A stretch of 64,000 nucleotides of DNA from DATHTC01 sp963746805. GTDB taxonomy: Bacteria > Actinomycetota > Thermoleophilia > Gaiellales > Gaiellaceae. The position numbers and the translations under genes are program-made. The notes under the pieces are model-generated. The model did not search any database, was not told where the DNA came from, and worked only from the letters and a program-made list of their open reading frames with translations. This document shows positions 35,289 to 45,040 of the stretch, piece after piece; position 1 is the stretch's first letter; every line of letters starts with the position of its first letter. Location: assembly GCA_963746805.1 (NCBI GenBank), contig CAVVCQ010000008.1:1283887-1347886 (forward strand). Direction: 5' to 3'.

Positions 35289-36296
35289 CTACGCCAGGGT
35301 CTCGCGGTAGGCGCGGATGAGCTCGGCCGTCACGTGCGGCCACGCGAACCGCTCGATCGCGCGCTTCCGGCCCGCCTCGCCGAGCCGTCGCCGCAGCTCG
35401 CGGTCGCCGAGCAGGCGCTCGAGTGCATCGCGCAGGCCCGGGACGTCGCCGGGCTCGACCACGAGCCCCGTCTCGCCGTCGACGACGAGGTCGAGGAGCC
35501 CGCCCACACGGCTCGCCACCACCGGCTTCCCGTGCGCCATCGCCTCGACGCAGGCGACCCCGAAGCCCTCGCGGTACGACGGGCACGCGACCACGGCGCT
35601 GGCCGCGTACAGCGGCTCGAGGTCGTGCCGCGGCAGGAAGCCCAGCGCCTGCGGCACGCGCTCGCGGAGCGGCCCGTCGCCGGCGACGACGAGCCGGAGC
35701 CCCGCCGCCGCCTCGGCCAGCTCGGCCACGCCCTTCTCGGGCGAGAGGCGGCCGGCGTAGAGGACGTACGGCGGCTCCTCCTCGGCCCCGATCGCGTCCG
35801 GGACGGCGACGCCGGTCGGGATCACGTGCACGTCTCGTGCGCCCAGCTCGCGCGCCGCCTCGGCGAGCGCGGTCGAAGCGCAGACGACGAGGCGCACCCG
35901 GCGGAGCAGCCAGCGCGAGAGCCGGGGCAGCCGGCGCGCGAGCTCGACATCCGTCCCCCACAGCTGGACGACCACGGGCTTCCGCGTCGCGAGCGCGATC
36001 GCCGCGACCGGCAGCCAGTGCGCGTGCACGAGGTCGGCGCCCCGGGCGCCGCGACGCGCGGCGCGGAGGAACCCGAGCAGCATCACCGGCACGAGCACGA
36101 GCTTCCAGGGCTTTGCCCGCAGGTTGCCGACGACGCCCGCCCCGTAGGCGATCCCGAAGTGCGGGAAGTCGCGCGGCGAGACCACCTCGACCTCCACCCC
36201 GAGCTCGCGGAGCCAGCCCACCGCGTCGCCGACGAAGCGCCCGACCGCGTCGCCCTTCCACCGCGGGTACGAGGTCGTGAGGACGGCGACCTTCAC
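35289..36296 (-). CDS. GT4-family glycosyltransferase
   Basis: 335 residues, intact GT-B enzyme: VAVLTTSYPRWKGDAVGRFV, DLVHAHWLPVAAIA, YVLYAGRLSPEKGVAELAEA, CPSYREGFGVACVEAMAHGKPVVAS (EX7E). It precedes the NeuB gene by 1 base. It closely resembles the protein at 41810-43006 (same TTSYPR start and same AGRLSPEKG and EAMAHG blocks), so the two are recent paralogues. Confidence 0.9.
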   Translation of the reverse strand: MKVAVLTTSYPRWKGDAVGRFVGDAVGWLRELGVEVEVVSPRDFPHFGIAYGAGVVGNLRAKPWKLVLVPVMLLGFLRAARRGARGADLVHAHWLPVAAIALATRKPVVVQLWGTDVELARRLPRLSRWLLRRVRLVVCASTALAEAARELGARDVHVIPTGVAVPDAIGAEEEPPYVLYAGRLSPEKGVAELAEAAAGLRLVVAGDGPLRERVPQALGFLPRHDLEPLYAASAVVACPSYREGFGVACVEAMAHGKPVVASRVGGLLDLVVDGETGLVVEPGDVPGLRDALERLLGDRELRRRLGEAGRKRAIERFAWPHVTAELIRAYRETLA

Positions 36297-36300
36297 CTCC

Positions 36301-36306
36301 TACACT
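36301..36306 (+). promoter_or_regulatory. leaderless-type -10 box of the methyltransferase-like gene
   Basis: TACACT, 8 bases upstream of the ATG at 36315 with no Shine-Dalgarno between. Confidence 0.45.
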
Positions 36307-36314
36307 CCCGCGCC

Positions 36315-36983
36315 ATGGGCACGATTCCCGCTCCGCTCGTACGCACGTTGAAGCGTCGGCTCGGCCTCGTCCGGGCCGTCGAGACCGGAACCTGGGTCGG
36401 CGGCGGCGCACTGCTCCTCTCCGATTCCTTCGACGAGGTGACGACGATCGAGCTCTCCCCGGAGGTAGCGGCCCGGGCGCGCGAGATCCTCGCCCGCGAG
36501 CCGGTGACGGTGCTCGAGGGTGATTCGCGCAGGCTGCTGCAGCCGTCCATCGAGCCGACGTTCTACTTCCTCGACGCGCACTGGTGCGGCGGCACGACCG
36601 GCGGGGCGGAAGCCGAGTGCCCGGTGCTCGACGAGTTGGACGCGATCGCAGGCGGGTCTCCCGATGACGTGATCGTCATCGACGACGCCAATCTGTTCGT
36701 CGAGCCTCCCCCGCCGCCGCATCGCGCCGAGGACTGGCCGACGCTCGCCGTCGTCGAGGACCGCCTCGCGCGCCACTGGCCCGGGCACCGGATCGTCGTG
36801 GCCCACGACCAGATCGTCGCCGTCCCTGAGCGGGCCGCCGACCTCGCCGAAGACTGGTCCGCGCAGCCGTTCGTCCCGCCGCAGCGCGGCCGCAATCCGC
36901 TCAGGCGCGCGCTCCGGCGGGCGAAGCGGCTCGTCCGCCGACGGCCCGCCCGAAGACCACGGGCGCCGCGAGCGCGAGGATGA
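36315..36983 (+). CDS. SAM-methyltransferase-fold protein
   Basis: 222 residues. VRAVETGTWVGGGALLLSDSF is the glycine-rich SAM-like loop, ATTIELSPEVAARAREI-type second strand, and YFLDAHWCGGTTGGAEAECP with DDVIVIDDANLF follow. The C-terminus is highly basic (RRALRRAKRLVRRRPARR) and may bind membrane or nucleic acid, although the last ~27 codons overlap the O-antigen ligase gene on the other strand. Substrate unknown. Confidence 0.7.
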   Translation: MGTIPAPLVRTLKRRLGLVRAVETGTWVGGGALLLSDSFDEVTTIELSPEVAARAREILAREPVTVLEGDSRRLLQPSIEPTFYFLDAHWCGGTTGGAEAECPVLDELDAIAGGSPDDVIVIDDANLFVEPPPPPHRAEDWPTLAVVEDRLARHWPGHRIVVAHDQIVAVPERAADLAEDWSAQPFVPPQRGRNPLRRALRRAKRLVRRRPARRPRAPRARG

Positions 36984-38280
36984 CGAACGCGTAGAACGAG
37001 TAGAAGATCATCGTCAGGTAGAAGAGGTTCGCGACCATCGTCCCGACGAGCGCGGCCGTCATCCCCCACGCGAGCGGCCGGACGTGCCGCGCCGACGCCG
37101 GCGGGAGCGCACGCCCGATCGCGCGCAGCTCGCCGAGCCGGCGGAAGACGTACCAGAGGAAGACGCCGAAGAGCGCGGCGCCGACGAGCCCCGTCTCGAC
37201 GAGCAGCGCGACGTAGAACGAGTGCGGGCCGAAGTTCGTCCGCCCGGTGACGAACTCGTAGTACACCGAGAACGTGTTCAGCCCGAAGCCGAACAGCGGG
37301 TGCGTCGCGAGCACGTCCGGGACGAAGTCGTAGACCGCGAGGTGCACCGACGTGGCGTTGTCGCCCGTCGAGGTGCGCGAGCGCAGCACGGTCTCGAAGA
37401 AGTGGAGGTTGCGGTAGACGACGTAGGCGAGCAGCGCCGCGACGACCGCGAGCGGCACGAGCAGCGCCCGCGTCAGCAGCAGACGCCGGTACGGGAACGC
37501 GAGCACGAGGAAGCCGACGCCCGAGGCCGAGCAGGCCGCTGCGCGACAGGGTCGAGAGCTCGACGACGAGCAGGAACCCGAGCAGAACCGCGAGCGGCAG
37601 CTTCAGCCGGCTCCCGCGCTCGAGCCGCAGGTAGATCGGCGTGAGCACGAGCAGCGGGATGATCAGCGCGATCCCGAGGTGGTTGGGATCGCCCGTGAGC
37701 GCGTTCGTGCGGTAGACCTTCTGCCCTTCGACCGCGCCGTAGACGTTGATCGCGCTCGCGCCGCGCGTCAGCGGGCGCAGCACGAGCTCGTCGAGGTTGA
37801 TCCCCACGCGGGCGACCGCGAGCTGCACGACGCCGTAGGCCGCGTTCGCCGCGATCCCGAGCATGAAGGCAGCCAGCGCACGCCAGTACGCCCGCTCCGA
37901 GCGCCGTGCCAGATACGCGACCCCGGCGACGACGAAGAGGAAGTGGAGGACGAACTTCACCATCCCCTTCCCCCACTGCGCGAGCTCCTGCTGGGTGTCC
38001 ATGTTGAACCAGCCCGCGAGGTAGACGAGGAGGAACGCGGCGAAGAACGCGAGCACGGTCGCGGCCGTGCGGTCGACCCGGGTGTCGCCGACGGCGAGCC
38101 GTTCGAGCCCCAGGCGACGAGGAACAGGGCGGTGAGGACGTCGGCGAGCGAGAGGTCGCCGCCGACCGTCCAGTGGAGCTTCGCGAACGAGACGCTGAAG
38201 AGCGTCCCGAGGAAGAGCGCGTCGGTCAGCGCCGAGTGGTCGGCGAGCGCGCGCGGGCGGGGGACGGCGACCGCGGTCAC
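36901..38280 (-). CDS. O-antigen ligase / Wzy-type polymerase, frameshifted twice
   Basis: About 460 residues with 11-12 membrane helices. The large external loop has STLSRSGLLGLG and HPLFGFGLNTFSVYYEF followed by PHSFYVALLVETGLVGAALFG, the Wzy_C/WaaL signature with its conserved histidine. The GTG at 38280 overlaps the glycosyltransferase stop. One base is missing near 38112 (LVAWG / LERLAVG), the clearest deletion in the window, and one is extra near 37527. It should polymerise or ligate the flipped repeat unit. Confidence 0.85.
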
Positions 38281-39527
38281 CCGAGCTCCCGGACGAGGTC
38301 GGCGAGCTCCTCGACCCGAGTCTCCCGCGAGAGCTTCTCGCGCCAGGCGTCGGAGAGCGGCGTGCCGTTCAGCTGCCCCTCGCGCCAGCGGCCGTGCAGC
38401 TCGCCGAGCGCCTCCGCGATCGCGTCGACGTCCTCCGGCGGCGCGACCACGCCGGCGCCCGTCTCGCGGATCAGCCCTGCCGCGGCGCCGTCGGGCGGCA
38501 CGACCGCGAGCACCGGCCGCTCCGCCGCGAGGTACTCGAACACCTTCCCGGAGAGCACCCCCTTGCCGCGGCCGGCGGCCTCGGGGATGAGGAGCAGCAG
38601 CGCCTCGGAGTCGCGCTGGAGCTCGAGCGAGCGGCGGCGCGGGACGTAGGGGATCAGCTCGAGCCGGTCGCCGAGGCCGAGGCCTTCGGCCCACTCGCGG
38701 TCCGCGCTCCGGAAGTCGCCGACGAAGCGCGCGACGACGTCCTCGAGCCCCGACCGGGCGAGCGCCTCGAGGAACGGGCGCGGCGAGCGCTTGCCGAAGA
38801 ACGAGCCGGTGTGCGTGATCCGGAAGCGGTCGGACGGGTGGTGCTCGAGGCCGGCGAAGTCGTCGAAGTCGGAGCCGTTCGCGATCGTCACCACGCGGCC
38901 ACGCGGCTCGAAGCCCCGCGTCTCCTCCGCGATCGCGTCGGCGGCGCAGACGATCGCGTCCGCCTGCCGCGCCACGAGCTTCGCCACCTGCGCCTCGCCC
39001 TGCTCCTTCACCCGGACGAGCGCGCTCTCCGCACGGCGGTGCGGGTGCGCGACGAGCGAGTCGCGGAGGTCGGCGATCCAGCGCGCGCCGGTCGCGCGCT
39101 TCACCGCAGCGCCGACGAGGTGGACGGAGGACGGCGGCGAGGTCGTGAGCACGACGTCGATCCCCTCGCGGCGCGCGATCCGGATCGCCGCCGGGATCGC
39201 GGTCACGTTCCAGGTCACGTTCTCGTCCGGCACGAGCACGCGCCGGAGCGCGAGCCGTCCCTGCGTCGCGATGCGCTCGAGCCCCTCCTTGCCGTGCAGC
39301 TCCTCCGCGGGCTTCCGGCCCCTCGGCCCGAGGTAGCGGGCCCGGTGCACCCAGGCGCGCGTCGGCAGCGGCAGGTCGGGGTCGGCGTGCACCCACTTCG
39401 GGTCGTCGGGCGCGAGCACGTGCGTCTCGATCCCGAGCCCGGGCAGGTGCGTGGCGAACTTCAGCGGCCGCTGGACGCCCGCGCCGCCCGCCGGCGGGAA
39501 GTAGAGGGAGACGAGCAGGAGCTTCAT
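38277..39527 (-). CDS. GT4-family glycosyltransferase
   Basis: 416 residues, intact. LLVSLYFPPAGGAGVQRPLKF start, VVLTTSPPSSVHLVGAAVKR, RITHTGSFFGKRSPRPFLEA and GVLSGKVFEYLAAERPVLAVVPPDG at the donor site, resembling WcaI-like or fucosaminyl transferases. CAGAAT lies 9 bases upstream of the ATG. It is translationally coupled to the O-antigen ligase. Confidence 0.88.
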   Translation of the reverse strand: MKLLLVSLYFPPAGGAGVQRPLKFATHLPGLGIETHVLAPDDPKWVHADPDLPLPTRAWVHRARYLGPRGRKPAEELHGKEGLERIATQGRLALRRVLVPDENVTWNVTAIPAAIRIARREGIDVVLTTSPPSSVHLVGAAVKRATGARWIADLRDSLVAHPHRRAESALVRVKEQGEAQVAKLVARQADAIVCAADAIAEETRGFEPRGRVVTIANGSDFDDFAGLEHHPSDRFRITHTGSFFGKRSPRPFLEALARSGLEDVVARFVGDFRSADREWAEGLGLGDRLELIPYVPRRRSLELQRDSEALLLLIPEAAGRGKGVLSGKVFEYLAAERPVLAVVPPDGAAAGLIRETGAGVVAPPEDVDAIAEALGELHGRWREGQLNGTPLSDAWREKLSRETRVEELADLVRELG

Positions 39528-39558
39528 CGCCGCTCGATTCTGCCGATAGAGACCCCGG

Positions 39559-41197
39559 ATGGCCCTCCGAAGGCTCCTTCTGGTCGCACTCGTCGCGCTG
39601 GTCCTGCCCGGGGCCGCGGACGCCGGGCTGCTCGGGTATCAGGGCGACCGGCGGCTCGCGCCCTCGACGGCGGCCGCGCCCGGCGGCGACTCGCTGCTCG
39701 TGCTCGTCGCGCCGCGCGACGGCTACGCGACGGGGCAGGTCGCCGTCCTCTCGCGGCGGCGGCGCGCTGCAGTGGGGCGAGGACGCGCCCGCGGAGCTGA
39801 CGCGGCGGACGACGTTCGCGCTCGTCGGGCAGACGAAGGTGCACGGCCGGCCCGTCTCCGACCCGCTGCCGCCGCTCGAGCGCGCCGCGGTGCCCGGCCC
39901 AGCCGTCGTCTTCGTCCGCGTCGACACGCACGGGCTGCGCCGCCGGCTTCTACCGCGGCACGCTGTGGATCGGGCAGGAGTCGATCCCGGTGGCGCTGAC
40001 GGTCTCGACGTGGACGATGCCGCCCCGCACCGAGGGCTTCCGCACGCTCTTCCTCGTCCAGCCGCAGACGTATTTCGCCCGCGTCGATCCCGGCGAACCC
40101 GCTCCGCGCCGCGCAGCTCGGCAACCGCGCCTTCTTCGACCTCCTCTCGCGCTACCGGATCGCGCCCGGCGACTGGGGCTACGGCTCCCCGACGCCGGCC
40201 GGCTACGTCGCCGGCCGCTCGTGGCACACCGACCGGGCGACGACGATGAAGGCGCAGGCCGCGCCCGGGTTCAACACGCTCCGCCTCCCGCTCTCGACGC
40301 AGCACCAGGCCGGCCAGGCGTGGCTCGGCAAGGCGTCGCCGTACGCGCCGTGGACGTGGACGCCGTGGCTCGAGCGCGTGCGGCCGTTCTGGGAGCGCAA
40401 CGGCTGGACCGACCGCGCCGTCGCCTGGGCGTGGGACGAGCCGGGGCCGAAGGAGTCGCGTCTCGTGGCGCGGCAGGCGCGCGGTGCTCCACCGCGACTT
40501 CCCCGACGCGAAGGTGCTCTCGACGGTCTCGCCGCTCCCCGGGAACCGCTACCTCCGCGACGGCGGCACCGACGACCTCGACGTCTGGTCGGTGCTCGCG
40601 CGGCGCTTCTACGGGCAGTTCGGCAAGCCGCGGGCGCTGTACGCGGGCGTCGAGGAGGTGCGCCGGCGCGGCAAGGAGCTCTGGTCGTACACGTACCACG
40701 GCGTCGCCGGCTCGCCCGGGTTCGACGCGACCGAGCCGCTCACGGACGTGCGGATGTTCTTCGCCTGGAACGCGCTCGAGGGCACGGCCGGGACGCTCTA
40801 CTCGGACGGGCTCGCGCGGTACCAGGGCCTCGACCCGTGGCGGGCGCTGCCGGGCGACGGCCAGTCCGTCTTCCTCTACCCCGGCACGCCCGCGCGGCCC
40901 GCTCCGGTGCCGTCGCTGCGCCTCGAGGCGCTCCGCGACGGGATCCAGGACGCCGACCTCTTCCTCGCCTACGCCCGCGTCTACGGCCGCGCCGGGCTCG
41001 TGCGGCTGCTGGCGCAGAACGGCCTCTTCCGCGCGAACGCGAACGGCGGGCTCATGCTCGGCTGCACGAGCGGCTGCGAGCTGCGGACGACGACGAAGTA
41101 CGCGTGGCCGGTCTGGCAGCGCGACGAGGCCGCGGCGTCGGCCGGGCTGCTGCGGGCGCGGACGCAGGCGCTCTTCACGCTCGGCGCGACGCGGTGA
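39559..41197 (+). CDS. secreted DUF4091-like glycoside-hydrolase-type protein, four frameshifts
   Basis: About 540 residues once four +1 shifts are removed (near 39755, 39938, 40095 and 40484). A signal peptide (LLLVALVALVLPGAADA) is followed by a beta-rich region (PVALTVSTWTMPP) and a barrel-like region with WTDRAVAWAWDEPGPKESRLV and DVRMFFAWNALEGTAGTLYS. The C-terminal SLRLEALRDGIQDADLFLAYARV is the hallmark of DUF4091. It probably acts on an extracellular polysaccharide; catalytic residues cannot be fixed from sequence alone. Confidence 0.75.
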
Positions 41198-41201
41198 TAC
41201 T
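41196..41201 (+). promoter_or_regulatory. leaderless-type -10 box of the methyltransferase gene
   Basis: GATACT overlapping the stop of the DUF4091 gene, 7 bases before GTG 41209. Confidence 0.4.
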
Positions 41202-41208
41202 GGCGGCC

Positions 41209-41934
41209 GTGGGGCTCCACGAGACGCACGAGACGGGATTCACGTTCCGCCATCGGCTTCCGCGCGAGGCGCCGGTCGAGCGGCACGCCGCGCTGCTGGA
41301 GGCCGCGCGCGGGAAGCGGGTCGTCCACGTCGGCTTCGTCGACGAGCTCGTCGAGCAGAAGGTCGAGGGGCACGTCTGGCTCCACGCCCGGCTCGCGGAG
41401 GTGGCGTCGGAGCTCGTCGGCCTCGACCTCTCCGAGCGCGGGGTCGCCTGGGCGCAGGCGCAGGGGTACGAGGCGCAGCTCGTCGACTGCCAGTCGGAGG
41501 AGGACGTGCGGGCGCTCGGTCTCGCCCCGGCGGACGTCGTCGTCGCCGGGGAGATCCTCGAGCACCTCGACGCGCCGGGGCCCTTCCTGCGCGCGATGCG
41601 GCTGCTCGCGAAGCCCGACGGCGAGCTGCTCGTGACGACGCCGAACGCGTACCGGCTCCTCAACTTCCTCGCGCCGCTCTCCGGCCGCGAGCTCGTCCAT
41701 CCCGACCACACGCTGTGGTCGTCCCCGCGGACGCTCCGGACGCTGCTCGAGCACGCCGGCTGGCGCGTGGAGCGGCTCGGCTACTGCGCGAACCCGGGCC
41801 GGGCGGTCGTCAGCGGCTCGCCGGCGGCGCGGGCCGCGGGACACGCCGCGAACGCGGCGCGCTGGGCCGTGCGGCGGAACCGGCTCGCACCGTGGTGGAG
41901 CGACGGGCTGATCGCGTGGGCGCGGCCGGCGTGA
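41209..41934 (+). CDS. class I SAM-dependent methyltransferase
   Basis: 241 residues from GTG 41209 (an in-frame GTG at 41194 is also possible). KRVVHVGFVDELVEQKVEGH, VGLDLSERGVAWAQAQGYE and VVVAGEILEHLDAPGPFLRAM match Methyltransf_11/23 enzymes that modify sugars or lipids, followed by LLVTTPNAYRLLNFL. Its last 125 bases overlap the convergent glycosyltransferase gene. Confidence 0.8.
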   Translation: MGLHETHETGFTFRHRLPREAPVERHAALLEAARGKRVVHVGFVDELVEQKVEGHVWLHARLAEVASELVGLDLSERGVAWAQAQGYEAQLVDCQSEEDVRALGLAPADVVVAGEILEHLDAPGPFLRAMRLLAKPDGELLVTTPNAYRLLNFLAPLSGRELVHPDHTLWSSPRTLRTLLEHAGWRVERLGYCANPGRAVVSGSPAARAAGHAANAARWAVRRNRLAPWWSDGLIAWARPA

Positions 41935-43006
41935 CGCCGTAGGCCGCGAGTGTCTCGGCCGCGACGACCTCCCACGAGCAGCGGCGGACGCGGCGGCGTG
42001 CCTCGTTCCCGAGGCGGCGGCGGAGGTCGGGGTCGGCGAGGAGGCGGACGAGCGCCTCGCGCAGCCCGTCCACGTCGCCGGGCTCGACGAGGAAGCCGGT
42101 GGCGCCGTCCTCGACGAGGTCCGGGATGCCGCCGACGCGGGTCGCGACGACGGGCCGGCCATGTGCCATCGCCTCGAGCACGGCGAGCGGCAGGCCCTCG
42201 CGGTAGCTCGGGAGCACGATCACCGCGGCCTCGTCGTAGAGGCGCTCCAGCTCGTCGTGGGCGACGAAGCCGAGCGCGTCGGGGACGAGGTGGCGGAGCG
42301 GGCCGTCTCCGGCGACGACGAGCGGGAGGTCGCGCGCCGCCTCGACCAGGTCGGCGATGCCCTTCTCGGGCGAGAGGCGGCCGGCGAAGAGGACATGGGC
42401 CTGCGGCGCCTCCTCGGCCACGTGCTCCGGGAGGGCGACGCCGTTCGGGATCACGCGGACGTCGCGGGCCCCGTGCGCCCGGGCCATCGCGCCGAGCGCC
42501 TCGGAGACGCAGATCACGACCTCGGCCCGGCGCAGCACGGCGCGGACGAGCCACGGCGCCCGGCGCGCGAGCTCGAGGTCGGAGAAGCGGCCGGCGGTGC
42601 CGCTTCCGTGGAGCGTGACGACGAAGCGGGTGCGGGCAAGCGCCGCGACGGCGCCTCCGGCGAGCCAGTGGGCGTGGACGAGGTCGGCGCCGTGCGCGGC
42701 CCGCCGAAGGGCGCGGAGCATCGAGATGGCGAGCAGCGGCGCCCGCCACGGCCGGCGCCGGAGGTTGCGGACGAGGCCGCCGTCGTAGGCAAGCCCGAAG
42801 TCGCGATAGACCCCGGGTGCGACGACGTCGACGTCGAGCCCGTCCGCCTCGAGCCGCTCGACGAGGTCCTTGACGAAGCGGCCGGCGAAGTCGGTCTCGT
42901 CCCGCGGGTAGGAGGTGGTGAAGTGAACGACCCGCGGCGCACGGGCGGGGGGTGCGGCGGCGTCGCGGGACGCGGGAGCCGGAAGCGCAGGGGCCGTAGC
43001 GCTCAT
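41810..43006 (-). CDS. GT4-family glycosyltransferase
   Basis: 398 residues. VVHFTTSYPRDETDFAGRFVKD, ADLVHAHWLAGGAVAAL, HVLFAGRLSPEKGIADLVEA and PSYREGLPLAVLEAMAHGRPVV; closely related to the protein at 35289-36296. The natural end is probably near LAAYG at about 41940: the following ~40 Arg/Pro/Ser-rich residues run antisense to the methyltransferase gene and suggest a lost stop or indel. Confidence 0.85.
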   Translation of the reverse strand: MSATAPALPAPASRDAAAPPARAPRVVHFTTSYPRDETDFAGRFVKDLVERLEADGLDVDVVAPGVYRDFGLAYDGGLVRNLRRRPWRAPLLAISMLRALRRAAHGADLVHAHWLAGGAVAALARTRFVVTLHGSGTAGRFSDLELARRAPWLVRAVLRRAEVVICVSEALGAMARAHGARDVRVIPNGVALPEHVAEEAPQAHVLFAGRLSPEKGIADLVEAARDLPLVVAGDGPLRHLVPDALGFVAHDELERLYDEAAVIVLPSYREGLPLAVLEAMAHGRPVVATRVGGIPDLVEDGATGFLVEPGDVDGLREALVRLLADPDLRRRLGNEARRRVRRCSWEVVAAETLAAYGVTPAAPTRSARRSTTVRAGSAARPSAPRSRRVPRPAPPASR

Positions 43007-43046
43007 CGCCCCGGATATCGGCAGCGGGCGCGGCCCGCTTGATCGC

Positions 43047-45040
43047 CTACTCCACGCGGTAGAGCGAGTAGCGCCCGTCCCGGTACACGGGCTCGAGGTC
43101 GAGCGGCGGGTCGTAGTGACGGCGGTCGACGAGGATCCAGCCGGCGCCCGAGTTCCGCGGGATCGCGAGGTCGCCGGTGCGCAGGAAGCGGTTCACGAGC
43201 GCCTTGCGGTAGTACGGCCGGTTCTTCTCCGTGTCCGCGACGTGCGCGGGCGGCGCGGCGACGACGTAGACCGGCGCCTGGGCGAGGAGGCGGTAGCTCG
43301 TCTCCACGTCCGAGAGCACGACCGCGCGCTCCGGGGATCCGGTCGACGAGCGCCTGCGGCAGCGGCGGGCGCACCGGCTCGCGCTCGTCCCAGTTCCAGG
43401 CGGCGTGCACCGCGACGGGGAGGATGAAGAGGAGGGCCGACAGGCACGCGAGCGGCCCGGGCCGCTCGTACGCGGTCCGCCGCCGCCGGACGGCCACGAC
43501 CGTCAGCGCCGCGGCGCCGCCGAACGCGGCGATCCACGTCGCCCACGCCGGCCCGCCCTCTTCGAGCACGTAGTCGAAGTCGCCGGGCCAGACGAGCTGC
43601 GCGACGATCCCCGCCACGAGCGCGAGCGGCGGCAGCGCCACGCCGGCCCAGCGCGCGAGCACCGAGAACCCGCCGGCGAACGCGAACGCGAACGGCACGA
43701 ACCCCGCGGCGCGCCGGGCCTGCGACAGCGACACGACTTCGGCAAGCGGCGCGAAGAAGAAGGGCACGAGCACGAGCGCGAGCACCGCCACGGTCCCGCC
43801 CAGGACGAACGCGGCCCAGCGCCGGGGTGCGGCGAGGGCCGCGAGCGGCACGAGCAGGAGCGCGGCGACGGCGACCGAGCCCGAGCGTGCGACGACCTCC
43901 GGGGCGACGCGGTAGAGCGAGTCCGACCACACGTCGAGCTGGCTGCCGTAGCGCTCGAGCCCGTGGCGCGCGCCCTCGAGCGCGTCCTGGTCGGGGCGGT
44001 ACGAGGCGGTCGTGCGCGCGATCGGCGCCAGGAGCGCGGCGCCCACACGCCGTCGGCAGCGCGAAGGCCCCGAGCGCGAGCCCGAGCTCGCGTCCGTCGC
44101 GGCGGGCGAGCAGGAGCCGTGCGAGCGCGAAGCCGACGAGCGGGACGAGCAGGAACAGGGAGTAGGTCGGGTGGACGAGCGTGAGCGCGAGCGCGGCCGC
44201 GGCGACCGAGGCGAGCACACCCCTCCGCGGGTCGCGCACCGCGACGAACACCAGCGCGAGCGCGGCCGGGACGAGCAGCTGCCGGCTCGAGGTGGCCGGC
44301 AGCTCGAGCACGCGGTACGCGCCGCCGCCGCCCGGGGCCAGCGCGACCGGCGCCGCGGCGGCCGCCGCCACGGCCGCCCCCAGCCACCGCGAGCGGAAGA
44401 GCGTCGTCCCCGCCTCGTAGGCGACGAGCAGCGCCAGGGGCGCGAGCCAGCTCGACTCGTGGAGCACGACCGCGGCCGGGTCGACGCCCGCGAGCCACGC
44501 GATCGCGGCGAGGAACGCGTGCCAGACCGGGAACGCGTAGCCGGGGTGGAGCCCGCCGTCGGCGAACTCCCCGAGCCCGGTCAGCGAGAGCGAGTCGAGC
44601 TCGGCGAGCTTCCGCACCCGCCCGAGGTGGAACAGCGCGTCCCCCTCGACCCCGCCGGCGACCTGCCACAGCGCGATCCCGAGCAGGAGCCCGGCCCCGG
44701 CGACCGAGACGGCTCCGACGTTGAGGCGAGGGGACTTCGTGGCTCTGAGCCACAAGCGACTCGCCACGACGACGCCGACGGTCGCCGCCGCCATGGCCAC
44801 GAGGACGAGCCAGAAGCCGGTGTGGAGCACGACCGCGGCGGCGAGCCCGACCGTCACCGCCGCCAGCGCCCACACGAGCGCGCCGGACGCCGCCGGGACC
44901 CGCAGCGCCCGCGCGGCGAGGATCCCCGGCAGGAGCGCGACGAGCGTGGCCGCGCCGAGGCGGAGCCAGAGCCCGACGCCGCTCTCCGGAAGGAGCCGGA
45001 CGAGGAGCAGCGCGACCAGCGCGCCGGCGGCGAGCCTCAT
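43047..45040 (-). CDS. large polytopic membrane protein, glycosyltransferase-like, frameshifted twice
   Basis: About 660 residues with a dozen or more membrane helices: hydrophobic N-terminus from MRLAAGALVALLLVRLL, an external loop GDALFHLGRVRKLAELDSLSLTG with acidic and histidine residues as in GT-C enzymes, and a C-terminal soluble tail with VYVVAAPPAHVADTEKNRPYY. Extra bases near 44047 and 43337 cause the shifts. The ATG overlaps the GT2 stop (ATGA). A copy of the dispersed palindrome (44731-44756) is read in frame as LWLRATKSP between membrane segments. Confidence 0.7.
44731..44756 (+). repeat. dispersed palindromic element, copy 3 (inside membrane protein gene)
   Basis: GTGGCTC (44739-44745), T, GAGCCAC (44747-44753), preceded by GGGACTTC. 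Same orientation as copies 1 and 2; differs from them at one base within the 22-base core, and its right flank CACAAG extends towards a longer palindrome. Confidence 0.85.
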
